A stretch of 64,000 nucleotides of DNA, taken from the NCBI GenBank assembly GCA_947493005.1, contig CANLOY010000006.1:1-64000 (forward strand). The letters are read 5' to 3'. Below the pieces are notes generated by a model. That model made no database searches. It had not been told where the DNA came from and worked only from the letters and a program-made list of their open reading frames with translations. Within the stretch, counting starts at the first letter, position 1. Each line of letters begins with the position of its first letter. Made by a program: the position numbers and the translations under genes. This document shows, one piece after another, positions 1 to 8,189 of the stretch. Source of the stretch: an uncultured Roseivirga sp. (GTDB lineage Bacteria > Bacteroidota > Bacteroidia > Cytophagales > Cyclobacteriaceae).

Positions 1-2
1 AA

Positions 3-34
3 AAGAGTTGTTCAGGATAGCCTGAACAACTCTT
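3..34. terminator. Perfect 14-bp hairpin at the window edge
   Basis: Arms at 3-16 and 21-34 are exact reverse complements around the loop ATAG. A-rich bases precede it and a short T-rich stretch follows, so it could end transcription in either direction. It probably terminates a gene lying to the left of the window; the T tract is interrupted. Confidence 0.6.
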
Positions 35-107
35 CTTAATCTTTTATAAAACCGTCAACTTATTTTAGGACGGGTCAACATTCCAAAAAAAATTGACGAT
101 CACTCAT

Positions 108-132
108 AAAAAAAGCCACCTTTTCAGGTGGC
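108..132 (-). terminator. Rho-independent terminator of the 85-residue protein gene
   Basis: Read on the minus strand, GCCACC (from 132-127) pairs with GGTGGC (from 120-115), and seven T residues follow (114-108). It lies about 80 bases past the stop of the minus-strand small gene and would end that transcript. Confidence 0.7.
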
Positions 133-214
133 CTCCAAAAGCACTGCATCATTTACACTACTTCCACTCAACTTCACTTTCTCAAATCGTTAAACACACA
201 AATTCTCAACCAAA

Positions 215-472
215 CTAAGTCAAATCGGATTTGAGATTCCTCAATGCTATTTTCAGGTCTTGCAACAAACGATCCATCCTCTGCGCCTCTTCCACCATCT
301 CATCCAGCATAGGACGATGTTTGTTTATCACAAACGGTTCATCTCTCAATTCCTTCGCTTGCTTTTCCAAGTGCTTCAAGGTGAAAAGGAGCTCCTTAGA
401 TAGTTTTGTAACCAAAGCTGGTTCTACCGAAACTTCTGATTCAGTGTTAGTCTGATTTAGCTGTTTGTCCAT
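215..472 (-). CDS. Small acidic helical protein, function unknown
   Basis: The 85-residue product has no signal peptide or membrane segment. After a polar N-terminus (about 1-20) it is predicted by eye to be almost wholly helical: alternating Leu, Glu and Lys with heptad-like spacing (residues 22-45 and 58-82) suggest a short coiled coil or helical hairpin. A purine-rich GAAGAGGAG abuts the ATG. A terminator follows at 108-132. The gene lies 115 bases downstream of the two-component regulator on the same strand, so it may be the tail of that transcript, or separate. I recognise no family. The open frame, terminator and sensible start make it likely real. Confidence 0.65.
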   Translation of the reverse strand: MDKQLNQTNTESEVSVEPALVTKLSKELLFTLKHLEKQAKELRDEPFVINKHRPMLDEMVEEAQRMDRLLQDLKIALRNLKSDLT

Positions 473-587
473 CTCCTCTTCCTCACTTCAATTACACTAC
501 AAAGGTATGGTGAGGCAAAAGACTAGAAATCAGTCGAATACCTAAATAATAGAATAGGCGATTCCCTTACTCGGAATTAATACCCAA

Positions 588-1244
588 TCAAAACTCTTCA
601 AAAAGCTGATTATCTATGGCATAAATGACCAGCCCTGCTACATTCTTACTCCCTGTTTTTTCCAATAGGTTTCTTTTGTGTGCTTCAACAGTTCTTGGGC
701 TAATGAAGAGCTCTTCGGCAATTTCCTGATTCGATTTTTGTCTAAGAATGAAGTGCAGGATTTCTTTTTCGCGTTGGGTGAGCACAATCACTAATTGATT
801 AAGGGCTTTTTTTCCGCTCCCTCTTAGCTTATTCATAATCACTCCGGTAACTTCTGCTGAATAATACTGACCTCCCTGAGCAACAAGGTCGATTGCTTGC
901 CTGAGTTCAGCCTTACTGGCATTCTTCAATACATAGCCCATCACGCCCAACTGGAGCATTCTTTTAATAAACTGTGCTTCGCTGAACATGCTCAATACAA
1001 TAATTTTCTGATCTGGTTTTTCCAGTCTGAGCTTTTTGACCAACTCAATACCATCCATTATCGGCATTTGAATATCCGTCAATAAAATATCGACATCCAT
1101 TTTCATCAGTTGATTGTATGCATCTATACCATTTGATGCCACTCCCTTTATTTCATACAATGATGTATCGTCCAGATAGCCCAATAGACCATCTTTGATC
1201 ATTGGATGGTCATCAACAATAAAAATACTGGTAGGCGTGCTCAT
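588..1244 (-). CDS. LuxR/NarL-family response regulator
   Basis: Cytoplasmic DNA-binding response regulator of 218 residues. The receiver domain (about 6-122) has the acidic pair DD at 11-12, the phosphoacceptor Asp57 (TDIQMPIMDG context), and a conserved Lys near residue 106 (VLKNA). The LuxR-type helix-turn-helix (about 152-215) carries the typical LTQREKEIL and NQEIAEELFISPRTVEAHK signatures. It starts two bases after the stop of the upstream kinase gene, so the pair is surely co-transcribed and the kinase is its partner by position. Targets cannot be read from the sequence. The length is normal for NarL-type regulators. Confidence 0.93.
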   Translation of the reverse strand: MSTPTSIFIVDDHPMIKDGLLGYLDDTSLYEIKGVASNGIDAYNQLMKMDVDILLTDIQMPIMDGIELVKKLRLEKPDQKIIVLSMFSEAQFIKRMLQLGVMGYVLKNASKAELRQAIDLVAQGGQYYSAEVTGVIMNKLRGSGKKALNQLVIVLTQREKEILHFILRQKSNQEIAEELFISPRTVEAHKRNLLEKTGSKNVAGLVIYAIDNQLFEEF

Positions 1245-1246
1245 TT

Positions 1247-3226
1247 TTAATCTATTATAGGTATTAATGCGATTACACTTGTGCCATGATCTGGTGTAGA
1301 ATCAATGGTAAGATTTCCTGACAAGGCACTTATTCTGCTTTTCATACTTGTTAAACCAAAGCCTGTTTTATAAAAATCCAGTTTGTTTTTATCAAAGCCT
1401 ACTCCATCATCCTCAACCATCAACTGTACACCTTCTTCAATTCTGATTAGCTGAACATTTACATGTTTAGCCTTTGACGATTTCCAAACATTATTCAGTG
1501 CTTCCTGAACAATCCGAAACAATCCTATTTCTATTTTACTATCTAAACGTCCTCTAAGGTTGCAATAATAATTACACGCTATTCCAGAAGCTTCTTGTAA
1601 CTCCGACACCAAATCTTGTAATGCTTTATCTAAACCCATTTTTTCTATCGACTTGGGCATCACCCTATGCGCTATACTTCTGCTTTCCTTGATTCCCTTT
1701 TCCAAGAATTCCTTGCTCTTCTCAAAACGCTCCTGGCAACTCCTGGATAAATTTTCTATTTCATCATCCAGATATTGTAAGTTCAAAGCGCTCACCCCTA
1801 AAGTTTGTTGCAACCCGTCATGCAAATCCGAAGCAATGCGCTTTCTCTCCTCATTTTCAGCATTGTAAATCGCTTGACTCTGCTCTTCATGGTTTTTAAC
1901 CATAGGACTAATATCAAAAATGCACCCCTCCAGGGCATCTAGCTCTCCATTCTCACCAAAAACACCATTTCCCTGTTCCCATAGCCATTTTTCCTTGCCC
2001 TCTCTATTGATAATTCGATATACTACTCTGAAGGATTCTTTATTTCTGACACAACGTTGGACCTGCTCCCATACATCTGCCTGATCATCTGAGTGAATCA
2101 AATCTCCAAATGCAACCGAACTAGACATTCCATAAAACGCTTCTGCATCATATCCTGTAATAACTTTGCAAGCCGCACTGATGTATTCCATAGACCATTT
2201 CTGATCGTTTAAGCAGCGATAAACCATACCAGGTAAATTATTAACCAGATCGTCCATCCTTCTATGGGTTTCTTTAAGAGCCATTTCAGCTTCTTTCCGA
2301 TCATGTATATCCTCATGGCTACCTACTACTCTTACAGGTAATCCATCTTCATCCCACTGTGCTTGCCCAGTAGACTTGAACCATCTGTATTTACCACTCT
2401 TTGTTTTCAATCGAAACTCTACCTCATAAGGAGTTTTATCATTCAGGTGGTTGTTAAACCTGTTGATTGCTTCAGCAGCATCACTGGGATGCACCATATC
2501 AAAGAAGTTTTCCTCTGGCGCTGGAAACTCATCAGCCTCAAACCCTAGCTGCTCATACATTCGCGGAGACCAATAGGCCTTTCCCTCCTTTGGCTGCCAA
2601 TCCCAAATTCCATCTTGAGAACCTTCTACTGCCAACTGAAATCTCTTTCGGCTATTTTCAAGCTGTATGGTTCTTTCTTCCACTAAATGCTCGAGGTTAT
2701 CTTCCAGCCGATTTCTACAGACCGCATTGCCTATGGAATTAGCAAAAGAAAGCAGCAACAGTTTCTCAGCTACCGTCCAATTACGCTCTTGCTCAAAATC
2801 AATTAAAGCCAGAATACCCCAAAACATTCCTTCAACATTAACAGGAAAAAGAATTACAGATTTAGTTCCATCCAGTCCCATATGGGACCTGAATGCCTCG
2901 GTGCTGTCAGAAAAACGCATTTCATATGAATCGCCTTTTAACAATACCGGTAAAACATCCTTTAGAACAGTTTCATCAATATTTTGATTGCGAGCTCCTC
3001 TACCATCCAAAATCTGATTAGACCAGAAATACCGTGCTGAAGTAAGAAAATCACCTTTCGAATCCTGATGGTTAACATAGATAACTCCGGCACTAACCTT
3101 AAGTGGCTTTGCTAGGGCTTCCAAAGCCAGTTTCATCCCCACCTCTAACTTCTCAGCAATAAGGGCATTGGTAGCGTTAGCCACTCCAAAAATCAGGTGA
3201 TCAATATGCCCCTTATCTAGATTCAA
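1247..3226 (-). CDS. GAF-PAS-PAS sensor histidine kinase (HisKA_3 type)
   Basis: Cytoplasmic sensor kinase of 659 residues with no membrane segment. Order: an N-terminal GAF-like domain (about 15-170), a short coiled coil (about 172-195), a PAS_3/PAC unit (about 195-312, YWSPRMYEQLGFEADEFP), a second PAS (about 325-445), then a NarX/DegS-type core. The phosphoacceptor His lies in ERKRIASDLHDGLQQTLG (about residue 465), the N box in EALNNVWKSSKAKH, and the nucleotide loops in VEDDGVGFD and GFGLTSMKSR. All catalytic motifs appear intact. GAF and PAS domains suggest an intracellular or redox cue, but no ligand can be named. The response regulator follows two bases downstream. Confidence 0.93.
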   Translation of the reverse strand: MNLDKGHIDHLIFGVANATNALIAEKLEVGMKLALEALAKPLKVSAGVIYVNHQDSKGDFLTSARYFWSNQILDGRGARNQNIDETVLKDVLPVLLKGDSYEMRFSDSTEAFRSHMGLDGTKSVILFPVNVEGMFWGILALIDFEQERNWTVAEKLLLLSFANSIGNAVCRNRLEDNLEHLVEERTIQLENSRKRFQLAVEGSQDGIWDWQPKEGKAYWSPRMYEQLGFEADEFPAPEENFFDMVHPSDAAEAINRFNNHLNDKTPYEVEFRLKTKSGKYRWFKSTGQAQWDEDGLPVRVVGSHEDIHDRKEAEMALKETHRRMDDLVNNLPGMVYRCLNDQKWSMEYISAACKVITGYDAEAFYGMSSSVAFGDLIHSDDQADVWEQVQRCVRNKESFRVVYRIINREGKEKWLWEQGNGVFGENGELDALEGCIFDISPMVKNHEEQSQAIYNAENEERKRIASDLHDGLQQTLGVSALNLQYLDDEIENLSRSCQERFEKSKEFLEKGIKESRSIAHRVMPKSIEKMGLDKALQDLVSELQEASGIACNYYCNLRGRLDSKIEIGLFRIVQEALNNVWKSSKAKHVNVQLIRIEEGVQLMVEDDGVGFDKNKLDFYKTGFGLTSMKSRISALSGNLTIDSTPDHGTSVIALIPIID

Positions 3227-3376
3227 TGTTTAAAAGATAAAATAGAACTCATCCTTCTTAAAAATAAAGAATAAGCCCGCCAATCATAAGCATTCGCCTT
3301 ACTTAAATTAACAATCTTTAACGCAAGTAAATAGTAAGGTATTGACAAACGGTGTTAATAAAGTATCGAGCTTCCT

Positions 3377-3384
3377 TATATTTG
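3377..3384 (+). promoter_or_regulatory. Bacteroidota -7 promoter element upstream of batB
   Basis: TATATTTG matches TAnnTTTG, the known -7 motif for the primary sigma factor in this phylum. Transcription would begin near 3390. This argues that batB starts at ATG 3406 rather than at an in-frame GTG at 3352, which lies upstream of the element. No clear -33 box is seen at the usual spacing. Confidence 0.5.
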
Positions 3385-3405
3385 CTTGTTGTTCTAAGAG
3401 TAGTT

Positions 3406-4374
3406 ATGACCTGGTTTAAAAGTATTGGATTAGAAGAAGGGATTTTTGTCGGTTTGTTCGTGCTGGCCTACTTGATATATACCTTTCGTTTGATCACTGT
3501 TGCGAAACGGATGAACACTACTTTCAGACCGCTTTTATTCAAGATGCTCATAAGGTCTCTTGCACTCGCCCTTTTGATTATTGCCTTACTTGGTCCTTCT
3601 TTTGGGGAAACAACTAAAGAGGTTAAATCTGAAGGAAAAGATATTTACGTAGCGGTTGACCTTTCTCAATCCATGAATGCCTTTGATGTTCAACCAACAC
3701 GATTAGAAAAAGTCAAATATGAGCTTAAGAAAATCGTAGAAGCTTTTAACTCAGACCGAATTGGCTTAATCATCTTTTCTTCAGAGGCATTTGTGCAATG
3801 TCCGCTGACTTACGACCAAAGCGCATTAAACCTTTTTATTAATACGCTAAATACTGGCCTGGTACCTAATGCCGGTACCGATTTTGGTTCCCCTCTTAAC
3901 ATTGCTCTTGAAAAGCTAGAAGAATCTGAGAGCCCTGTAACTCAACAAAAAGCCAGAATCGTTTTAATGATCAGTGACGGAGAAGATTTTGGTGACGAAA
4001 CTGATGAAGCGGTCGACAAAATAGTCAAATCAGGAGTTCAGCTTTTTGCCTTAGGTGTTGGTACAGAAAAAGGCTCCAAGATCAGACAGGGAAATGCTTA
4101 CAAAAGAGATAGAGAAGGCTCTGATGTAGTAACTAAATTGAACTCCAAGTCGTTGAGAAAACTAGCTGTAGATACTGGCGGTAAGTATTTCGAGATTAAC
4201 GAAAGCCAAAATGACGTTAATCGCCTGATAAGGGCCATTAATGAAGTTGAAGGTGAATTGCGAGATGCCCGGGTGATAGACGCTTCCGCTAATAAGTTTT
4301 ATTACTTTTTAATTGCTGCTATTGCGCTGATCTTACTGGACGCAATGATTAGAAGAAAGACATTGAGAATATGA
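3406..4374 (+). CDS. batB: BatB-like von Willebrand factor A membrane protein
   Basis: Membrane-anchored VWA protein of 322 residues, a member of the Bacteroidota aerotolerance (Bat) proteins. Two N-terminal hydrophobic segments (about 10-28 and 45-63) precede the VWA domain (about 78-275) and a C-terminal membrane segment (about 297-315). The metal-binding MIDAS is complete: DLSQS (DxSxS), a Thr in PNAGTDFG, and Asp in MISDGED. I chose ATG 3406 because a -7 promoter element lies at 3377-3384; a GTG at 3352 would add 18 residues. It overlaps the next gene by ATGA. The moxR, DUF58, batA, batD and batE genes usual in this operon are not next to it. The role in stress tolerance is family knowledge. 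Confidence 0.88.
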   Translation: MTWFKSIGLEEGIFVGLFVLAYLIYTFRLITVAKRMNTTFRPLLFKMLIRSLALALLIIALLGPSFGETTKEVKSEGKDIYVAVDLSQSMNAFDVQPTRLEKVKYELKKIVEAFNSDRIGLIIFSSEAFVQCPLTYDQSALNLFINTLNTGLVPNAGTDFGSPLNIALEKLEESESPVTQQKARIVLMISDGEDFGDETDEAVDKIVKSGVQLFALGVGTEKGSKIRQGNAYKRDREGSDVVTKLNSKSLRKLAVDTGGKYFEINESQNDVNRLIRAINEVEGELRDARVIDASANKFYYFLIAAIALILLDAMIRRKTLRI

Positions 4375-5327
4375 AGTACGTATTGAGCATTATCCTTCTG
4401 TTTACAAGTTTCACTGACCCTGTTACAAAAATTGCCAAGGTCAACAAGTTGAAAAAAGCAGCTAGTAGAGCTTACGCAGATGGTGACTTTGAATCGGCTA
4501 TCCAATCGTACAATGAACTTCTTGATTCCTTAGAAGTAGATGATGATAAAGCCCGGTTAAACCTGGCAAATGCTGCATATATTATGTCATATGGAGGGGA
4601 TAATATGGGGCTACTCAACGATATAAGCTCTGGTAATAAAATGATTGAGGATACTGCTGCTTTGAATGCCATAAGTGGTGATCTTCAGTATTTTGATATT
4701 GCTGAAAGGAACTATAATGATGTAAAAGAAAGTAGTGACAACCTATTAGCCTCTATGGCTCACAACCAATTAGGTGTCATTTCATATAAAATGGGAGAAC
4801 AATCTCCTGATGAGAAAGAGTCTTTTACTCAATCCGCTCTGAAAAACTTCAAAGAGGCATTAAGGAAAAACCCACAGAACGATCAAGCTAGATACAACTA
4901 TGAGTTGTTAAAGAAACTCATTCGTCAACAAGAAAAGCAACAACAGCAGGATCAGGATCAAAACAAAGACCAACAACAAGAGCAAGACAAGAAAGATCAA
5001 GAGCAAAAGGACCAGGACAAGAAAGACCAGGAACAGAATAAAGACAAGCAAGACCAGGAAAAAAAGGATCAGGAGCAGAAAGAGCAGGAAAATCAAGAGC
5101 AGAAAAAAGACGATAAAAAGGGTCAGGAAAATCAGGAGCAAAAGGAGGGTGAAGAAAAAAAGGATGACCCTATGGAGAAGCTCAAAGAGAAACTAAAAGA
5201 AATGAACATCCCTTTGGAAAAAGCTCAGATGATTCTTGAGGCCATGAAGAACAACGAGACCCAGTATGTTCAGCAGAAAAAACGTAAGGCCACACAGCGT
5301 AGAGACAGCAGCAAACCTGATTGGTAG
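4371..5327 (+). CDS. batC: BatC-like TPR protein with a Lys/Asp/Gln/Glu-rich tail
   Basis: The 318-residue product starts with a hydrophobic segment (1-16) that may be a signal peptide or anchor. TPR-like repeats follow (about 20-180), ending in the typical NPQNDQARYNYELLKK element. A striking low-complexity stretch (about 185-265) is built almost only of Q, D, K, E and N in DQEQKK-type repeats, then comes a short conserved C-terminus (about 268-318, ending in RRDSSKPDW). This order, TPR then charged linker then short tail, is that of BatC/BatE partners of BatB. It overlaps batB by four bases, so translation is coupled. The repeat-rich DNA (4922-5160) is prone to length change. Confidence 0.82.
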   Translation: MKYVLSIILLFTSFTDPVTKIAKVNKLKKAASRAYADGDFESAIQSYNELLDSLEVDDDKARLNLANAAYIMSYGGDNMGLLNDISSGNKMIEDTAALNAISGDLQYFDIAERNYNDVKESSDNLLASMAHNQLGVISYKMGEQSPDEKESFTQSALKNFKEALRKNPQNDQARYNYELLKKLIRQQEKQQQQDQDQNKDQQQEQDKKDQEQKDQDKKDQEQNKDKQDQEKKDQEQKEQENQEQKKDDKKGQENQEQKEGEEKKDDPMEKLKEKLKEMNIPLEKAQMILEAMKNNETQYVQQKKRKATQRRDSSKPDW

Positions 5328-5329
5328 AG

Positions 5330-5409
5330 TTAGGTGATTAGGTGATTAGGTGATTAGGTGATTAGGTGATTAGGTGATTAGGTGATTAGGTGATTAGGTG
5401 ATTAGGTGA
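5330..5409. repeat. 9-bp tandem repeat, about 8.9 copies
   Basis: The unit TTAGGTGAT repeats without a mismatch from two bases after the batC stop: eight full copies plus eight bases. It is a perfect minisatellite in the intergenic gap before the thiolase gene. The 9-bp period would preserve frame, but no gene reads through it. Its perfection implies recent expansion. Confidence 0.95.
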
Positions 5410-5483
5410 AAAATCAAATCTTCAGAACTTACTATCAACTATTCATTGTTAATTCTTCATTAACACCTCCTCTATGGAGACAC

Positions 5484-5518
5484 ATTCTTAATTCTTAATT
5501 CTTAATTCTTAATTCTTA
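5484..5518. repeat. 7-bp tandem repeat, five copies
   Basis: Five perfect copies of ATTCTTA, 44 bases upstream of the thiolase -7 element. Related AT-rich words (ATTGTTAATTCTTCATTAA) lie just upstream at about 5444-5463. It lies where upstream promoter sequence could be, so copy number might affect thiolase expression; that is inference. Confidence 0.9.
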
Positions 5519-5561
5519 ATTAAACATTCCATTTCCGGGAACGATTTCTGAAAGCTTTTGT

Positions 5562-5569
5562 TAAATTTG
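5562..5569 (+). promoter_or_regulatory. -7 promoter element of the thiolase gene
   Basis: TAAATTTG fits TAnnTTTG and lies 30 bases before the ATG at 5600, giving a leader of roughly 25 bases. The -33 element is not obvious. Confidence 0.5.
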
Positions 5570-5599
5570 CTAACAGTCGTTAGGTAAATAATTATTCGA

Positions 5600-6778
5600 A
5601 TGAACGAAGTATATATAATATCAGCTGTCAGAACCCCAATTGGCAGCTTTGGAGGAAAATTAGCTGGTTTCTCAGCAACACAATTAGGCTCACTAGCTAT
5701 TAAAGGAGCCATTGAAAAAGCCAATATTAAGGCAGAAGAAGTTCAGGAAGTATTTATGGGCAATGTGGTTTCAGCAGGCCTGGGCCAGGCACCTGCCAGG
5801 CAAGCAGCACTAGGCGCTGGTGTTGGCGAAAATGTTCCATGTACCACAATCAATAAAGTATGTGCTTCAGGTATGAAGTCAATTATGCTGGCAGCTCAAT
5901 CAATCATGGTTGGGTCGCAGGATGTAATTGTAGCGGGTGGAATGGAAAGTATGAGCAACATCCCCTACTACATTCCTAAGGCACGTTACGGATACAAGTA
6001 TGGAAATGGAGAGTTAGTTGACGGCCTTGTAAAGGATGGGCTTTGGGAGGTGTACAATGAATTCCCAATGGGCAACTGTGCTGACAATACTGCTAAAGAG
6101 ATGAATATCTCACGTGAGGCACAGGATGAGTACGCTATTAACTCCTACAAAAAAGCTGCAGCCTCTACCGAAGCTGGTAAGTTCAACAACGAAATTATAC
6201 CCGTTGCCATTCCACAAAGAAAAGGTGATCCAGTAATGATGACCGAAGACGAAGAATTCAAAAACGTATTCTTCGAAAAGATACCTAATCTCCGTCCTGT
6301 ATTTAATAAAGATGGCAGTGTTACTGCGGCCAACGCGTCTACCATCAATGATGGAGCTTCGGCAATGGTATTAATGAGCAAAAAGAAAGCTGATGAATTA
6401 GGCCTGAAACCTTTAGCTAAAATCAGAGGCTTTGCAGATGCAGCACAAGACCCGCTTTGGTTTACCACTGCTCCTGCTAAGGCAATTCCAAAAGCGATGG
6501 ACATGGCTGGAGTAAGCAAAGAGGATGTAGACTTCTATGAGATCAATGAAGCATTTTCTGTAGTGGCTATTGCCAACAATCAAGAGTTGGGTATAGACCC
6601 GGAAAAAGTAAACATTAATGGTGGAGCGGTAGCACTAGGACACCCACTTGGGGCTTCTGGTAACAGAATTGTAACTACACTTTGTCATGTATTAGATCAA
6701 AATAATGGAGCTATTGGCGTGGCGGGTATTTGCAACGGAGGTGGCGGTGCATCAGCTATCGTTGTTGAGAAAATGTAA
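5600..6778 (+). CDS. Acetyl-CoA C-acetyltransferase (thiolase)
   Basis: Cytoplasmic thiolase of 392 residues, a full-length type II (biosynthetic/AtoB-like) enzyme that condenses or cleaves acetoacetyl-CoA. The nucleophilic Cys88 is in the TTINKVCASGMKS motif. The C-terminal catalytic motifs are intact: the His in GGAVALGHPLGASG and the second Cys in GICNGGGGASA. The ATG at 5600 gives the standard N-terminus (EVYIISAVRTPIGSFGG). It is followed directly by a strong terminator, so it is probably transcribed alone from the promoter at 5562. Direction (beta-oxidation, ketone-body or polyester metabolism) cannot be decided from the sequence. Confidence 0.95.
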   Translation: MNEVYIISAVRTPIGSFGGKLAGFSATQLGSLAIKGAIEKANIKAEEVQEVFMGNVVSAGLGQAPARQAALGAGVGENVPCTTINKVCASGMKSIMLAAQSIMVGSQDVIVAGGMESMSNIPYYIPKARYGYKYGNGELVDGLVKDGLWEVYNEFPMGNCADNTAKEMNISREAQDEYAINSYKKAAASTEAGKFNNEIIPVAIPQRKGDPVMMTEDEEFKNVFFEKIPNLRPVFNKDGSVTAANASTINDGASAMVLMSKKKADELGLKPLAKIRGFADAAQDPLWFTTAPAKAIPKAMDMAGVSKEDVDFYEINEAFSVVAIANNQELGIDPEKVNINGGAVALGHPLGASGNRIVTTLCHVLDQNNGAIGVAGICNGGGGASAIVVEKM

Positions 6779-6797
6779 TATTAACATACTATTTACT

Positions 6798-6830
6798 AAA
6801 GCCTTGCGTAATTTTACGTAAGGCTTTTTT
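6798..6830 (+). terminator. Terminator after thiolase, ending directly at the next start codon
   Basis: AAAGCCTTGCGTA (6798-6810) pairs with TACGTAAGGCTTT (6815-6827) with one G-T pair, followed by T residues to 6830. The ATG of the MORN-repeat gene is the next base, so any read-through message would hold that start at the foot of the hairpin. Confidence 0.85.
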
Positions 6831-8147
6831 ATGCGTTCTTCAATCTACATATTACTCATTGTGCTAACTGTTCATCAAAGTTGGGCACAACAACAAATCA
6901 CCAAATATTACCCACCAGAATTTAAGGTTAAGAAAGAGGTTTACACCATTCTGAATGGGGACTCCTCCCAACTCCATGGGGCTTACACAAAATATTTTGA
7001 AACTGGCGGTGTAGCCATGAAAGGTCAATTTGCAAATGGCAAGCCAAATGGTACTTTTTCCGAATACTATGAGAACGGAAAACCGCTATCACAAACCACC
7101 TATAAAGAGGGGGTTAAAACAGGCGCTTTCAAAGTACTCTCAAAGACTGGTGTTCCTATACAAAAGGGGAATTACCTAAATGGGAAACTACATGGTATTG
7201 TAGAGTCTTACTTCGAAAATGGAAAGGTCAAAAAGAAAACCAGTTTCGACTCAGGAGTACCTAATGGTAAAACTCAAGAGTTCTTTAAAAACGAGAAAAT
7301 AAAGCAGGAGTTCATTTATGTAAATGGTAAACAGCACGGATCCGCCAGCACCTATTATAATAATGGGCAGCTTTCATCAGAATTCACTTACAATAATGGC
7401 GTAATCAATGGCCTCTATCAAACTTACTATAGTAATGGTAAGAGAGAGTGGGTTTACAACTATGTGAATGGTTACAAGAATGGACAATACCAACATTTTA
7501 ATACCAATGGAGATCTAATAGATAAAGGCACTTATGTTGATGGCATAAATGATGGCAGTAGAAAAACATATTATGACAGTGGCTCAAAAAAGGAAGAGTT
7601 CACCTATCAGAAAGGTGCCAAAACCGGAAAGAACTATACCTATTATGAAAGTGGGAAAATCATGTGGCTGGAAAACTACACCAAAGTGACCAAAGATGCT
7701 GAGATCACAGAGTACTATGAAAACGGGCAAGTAAAAACCGAACAGCACTTTGTTAATGGGCGGAAAACAAAAAAATGGAAAACCTACTATGAGAATGGCA
7801 ATATCAAAACCGAAACTCCATACCTGGAAGGAGTAATCAATGGTAATGAAAAAGTTTATAGCAAAGATGGTTTTTTAGAAAGAACAAACCCTTATCAATT
7901 CGGGCGCAAAACAGGCCTTAGTACTACTTATTATCAAAGTGGAAAGAAACACACAGAGACTAAAATATTGAACGGCCAAAAATCCGGGAGGTACTTTGAT
8001 TATTATGAAAATGGAAAGGTAAAAGTTAAAGGAAATCACCTCTATGATGTCAGGCAAGGCACATGGCAATACTACGATCAAGAAGGAAAACTGATTAAAA
8101 CAGAAACATACTCCAGAGGCAACCTAATGAGTAGTTCAGAAAATTAA
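6831..8147 (+). CDS. Secreted MORN_2-repeat (YwqK-like) protein
   Basis: The 438-residue product has a signal peptide (1-19, cleavage after SWA before QQQ). The rest is about 16 repeats of 22-24 residues of the form YYENGKxxxxxxYxxGxxxG, the MORN_2/YwqK repeat, which folds as an extended beta-hairpin array. NCBI often names these YwqK-family antitoxins, but nothing here suggests a toxin-antitoxin role. The start ATG directly abuts the thiolase terminator, so its promoter must lie inside or before that hairpin, or expression relies on read-through; an alternative start would remove the signal peptide. Likely periplasmic or surface exposed; partner unknown. Confidence 0.85.
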   Translation: MRSSIYILLIVLTVHQSWAQQQITKYYPPEFKVKKEVYTILNGDSSQLHGAYTKYFETGGVAMKGQFANGKPNGTFSEYYENGKPLSQTTYKEGVKTGAFKVLSKTGVPIQKGNYLNGKLHGIVESYFENGKVKKKTSFDSGVPNGKTQEFFKNEKIKQEFIYVNGKQHGSASTYYNNGQLSSEFTYNNGVINGLYQTYYSNGKREWVYNYVNGYKNGQYQHFNTNGDLIDKGTYVDGINDGSRKTYYDSGSKKEEFTYQKGAKTGKNYTYYESGKIMWLENYTKVTKDAEITEYYENGQVKTEQHFVNGRKTKKWKTYYENGNIKTETPYLEGVINGNEKVYSKDGFLERTNPYQFGRKTGLSTTYYQSGKKHTETKILNGQKSGRYFDYYENGKVKVKGNHLYDVRQGTWQYYDQEGKLIKTETYSRGNLMSSSEN

Positions 8148-8189
8148 ATTCAGGTATCCTACGTTCCTTTTTTTAACTATTTTTACCCG

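Noticed and set aside
4908-5141. Minus-strand 77-residue ORF made almost only of Leu, Ile, Phe and Val
   Set aside because: It is the antisense reading of the BatC Gln/Asp/Lys/Glu repeat tract; the hydrophobic composition is a by-product of those codons.
5330-5409. Possible CRISPR array
   Set aside because: The copies are directly adjacent with no spacers, and there are no cas genes.
6145-6519. Minus-strand 124-residue ORF
   Set aside because: Antisense to the thiolase gene; no independent support.
6831-8147. Antitoxin role for the YwqK-like protein
   Set aside because: The family name is historic; there is a signal peptide and no toxin gene beside it.
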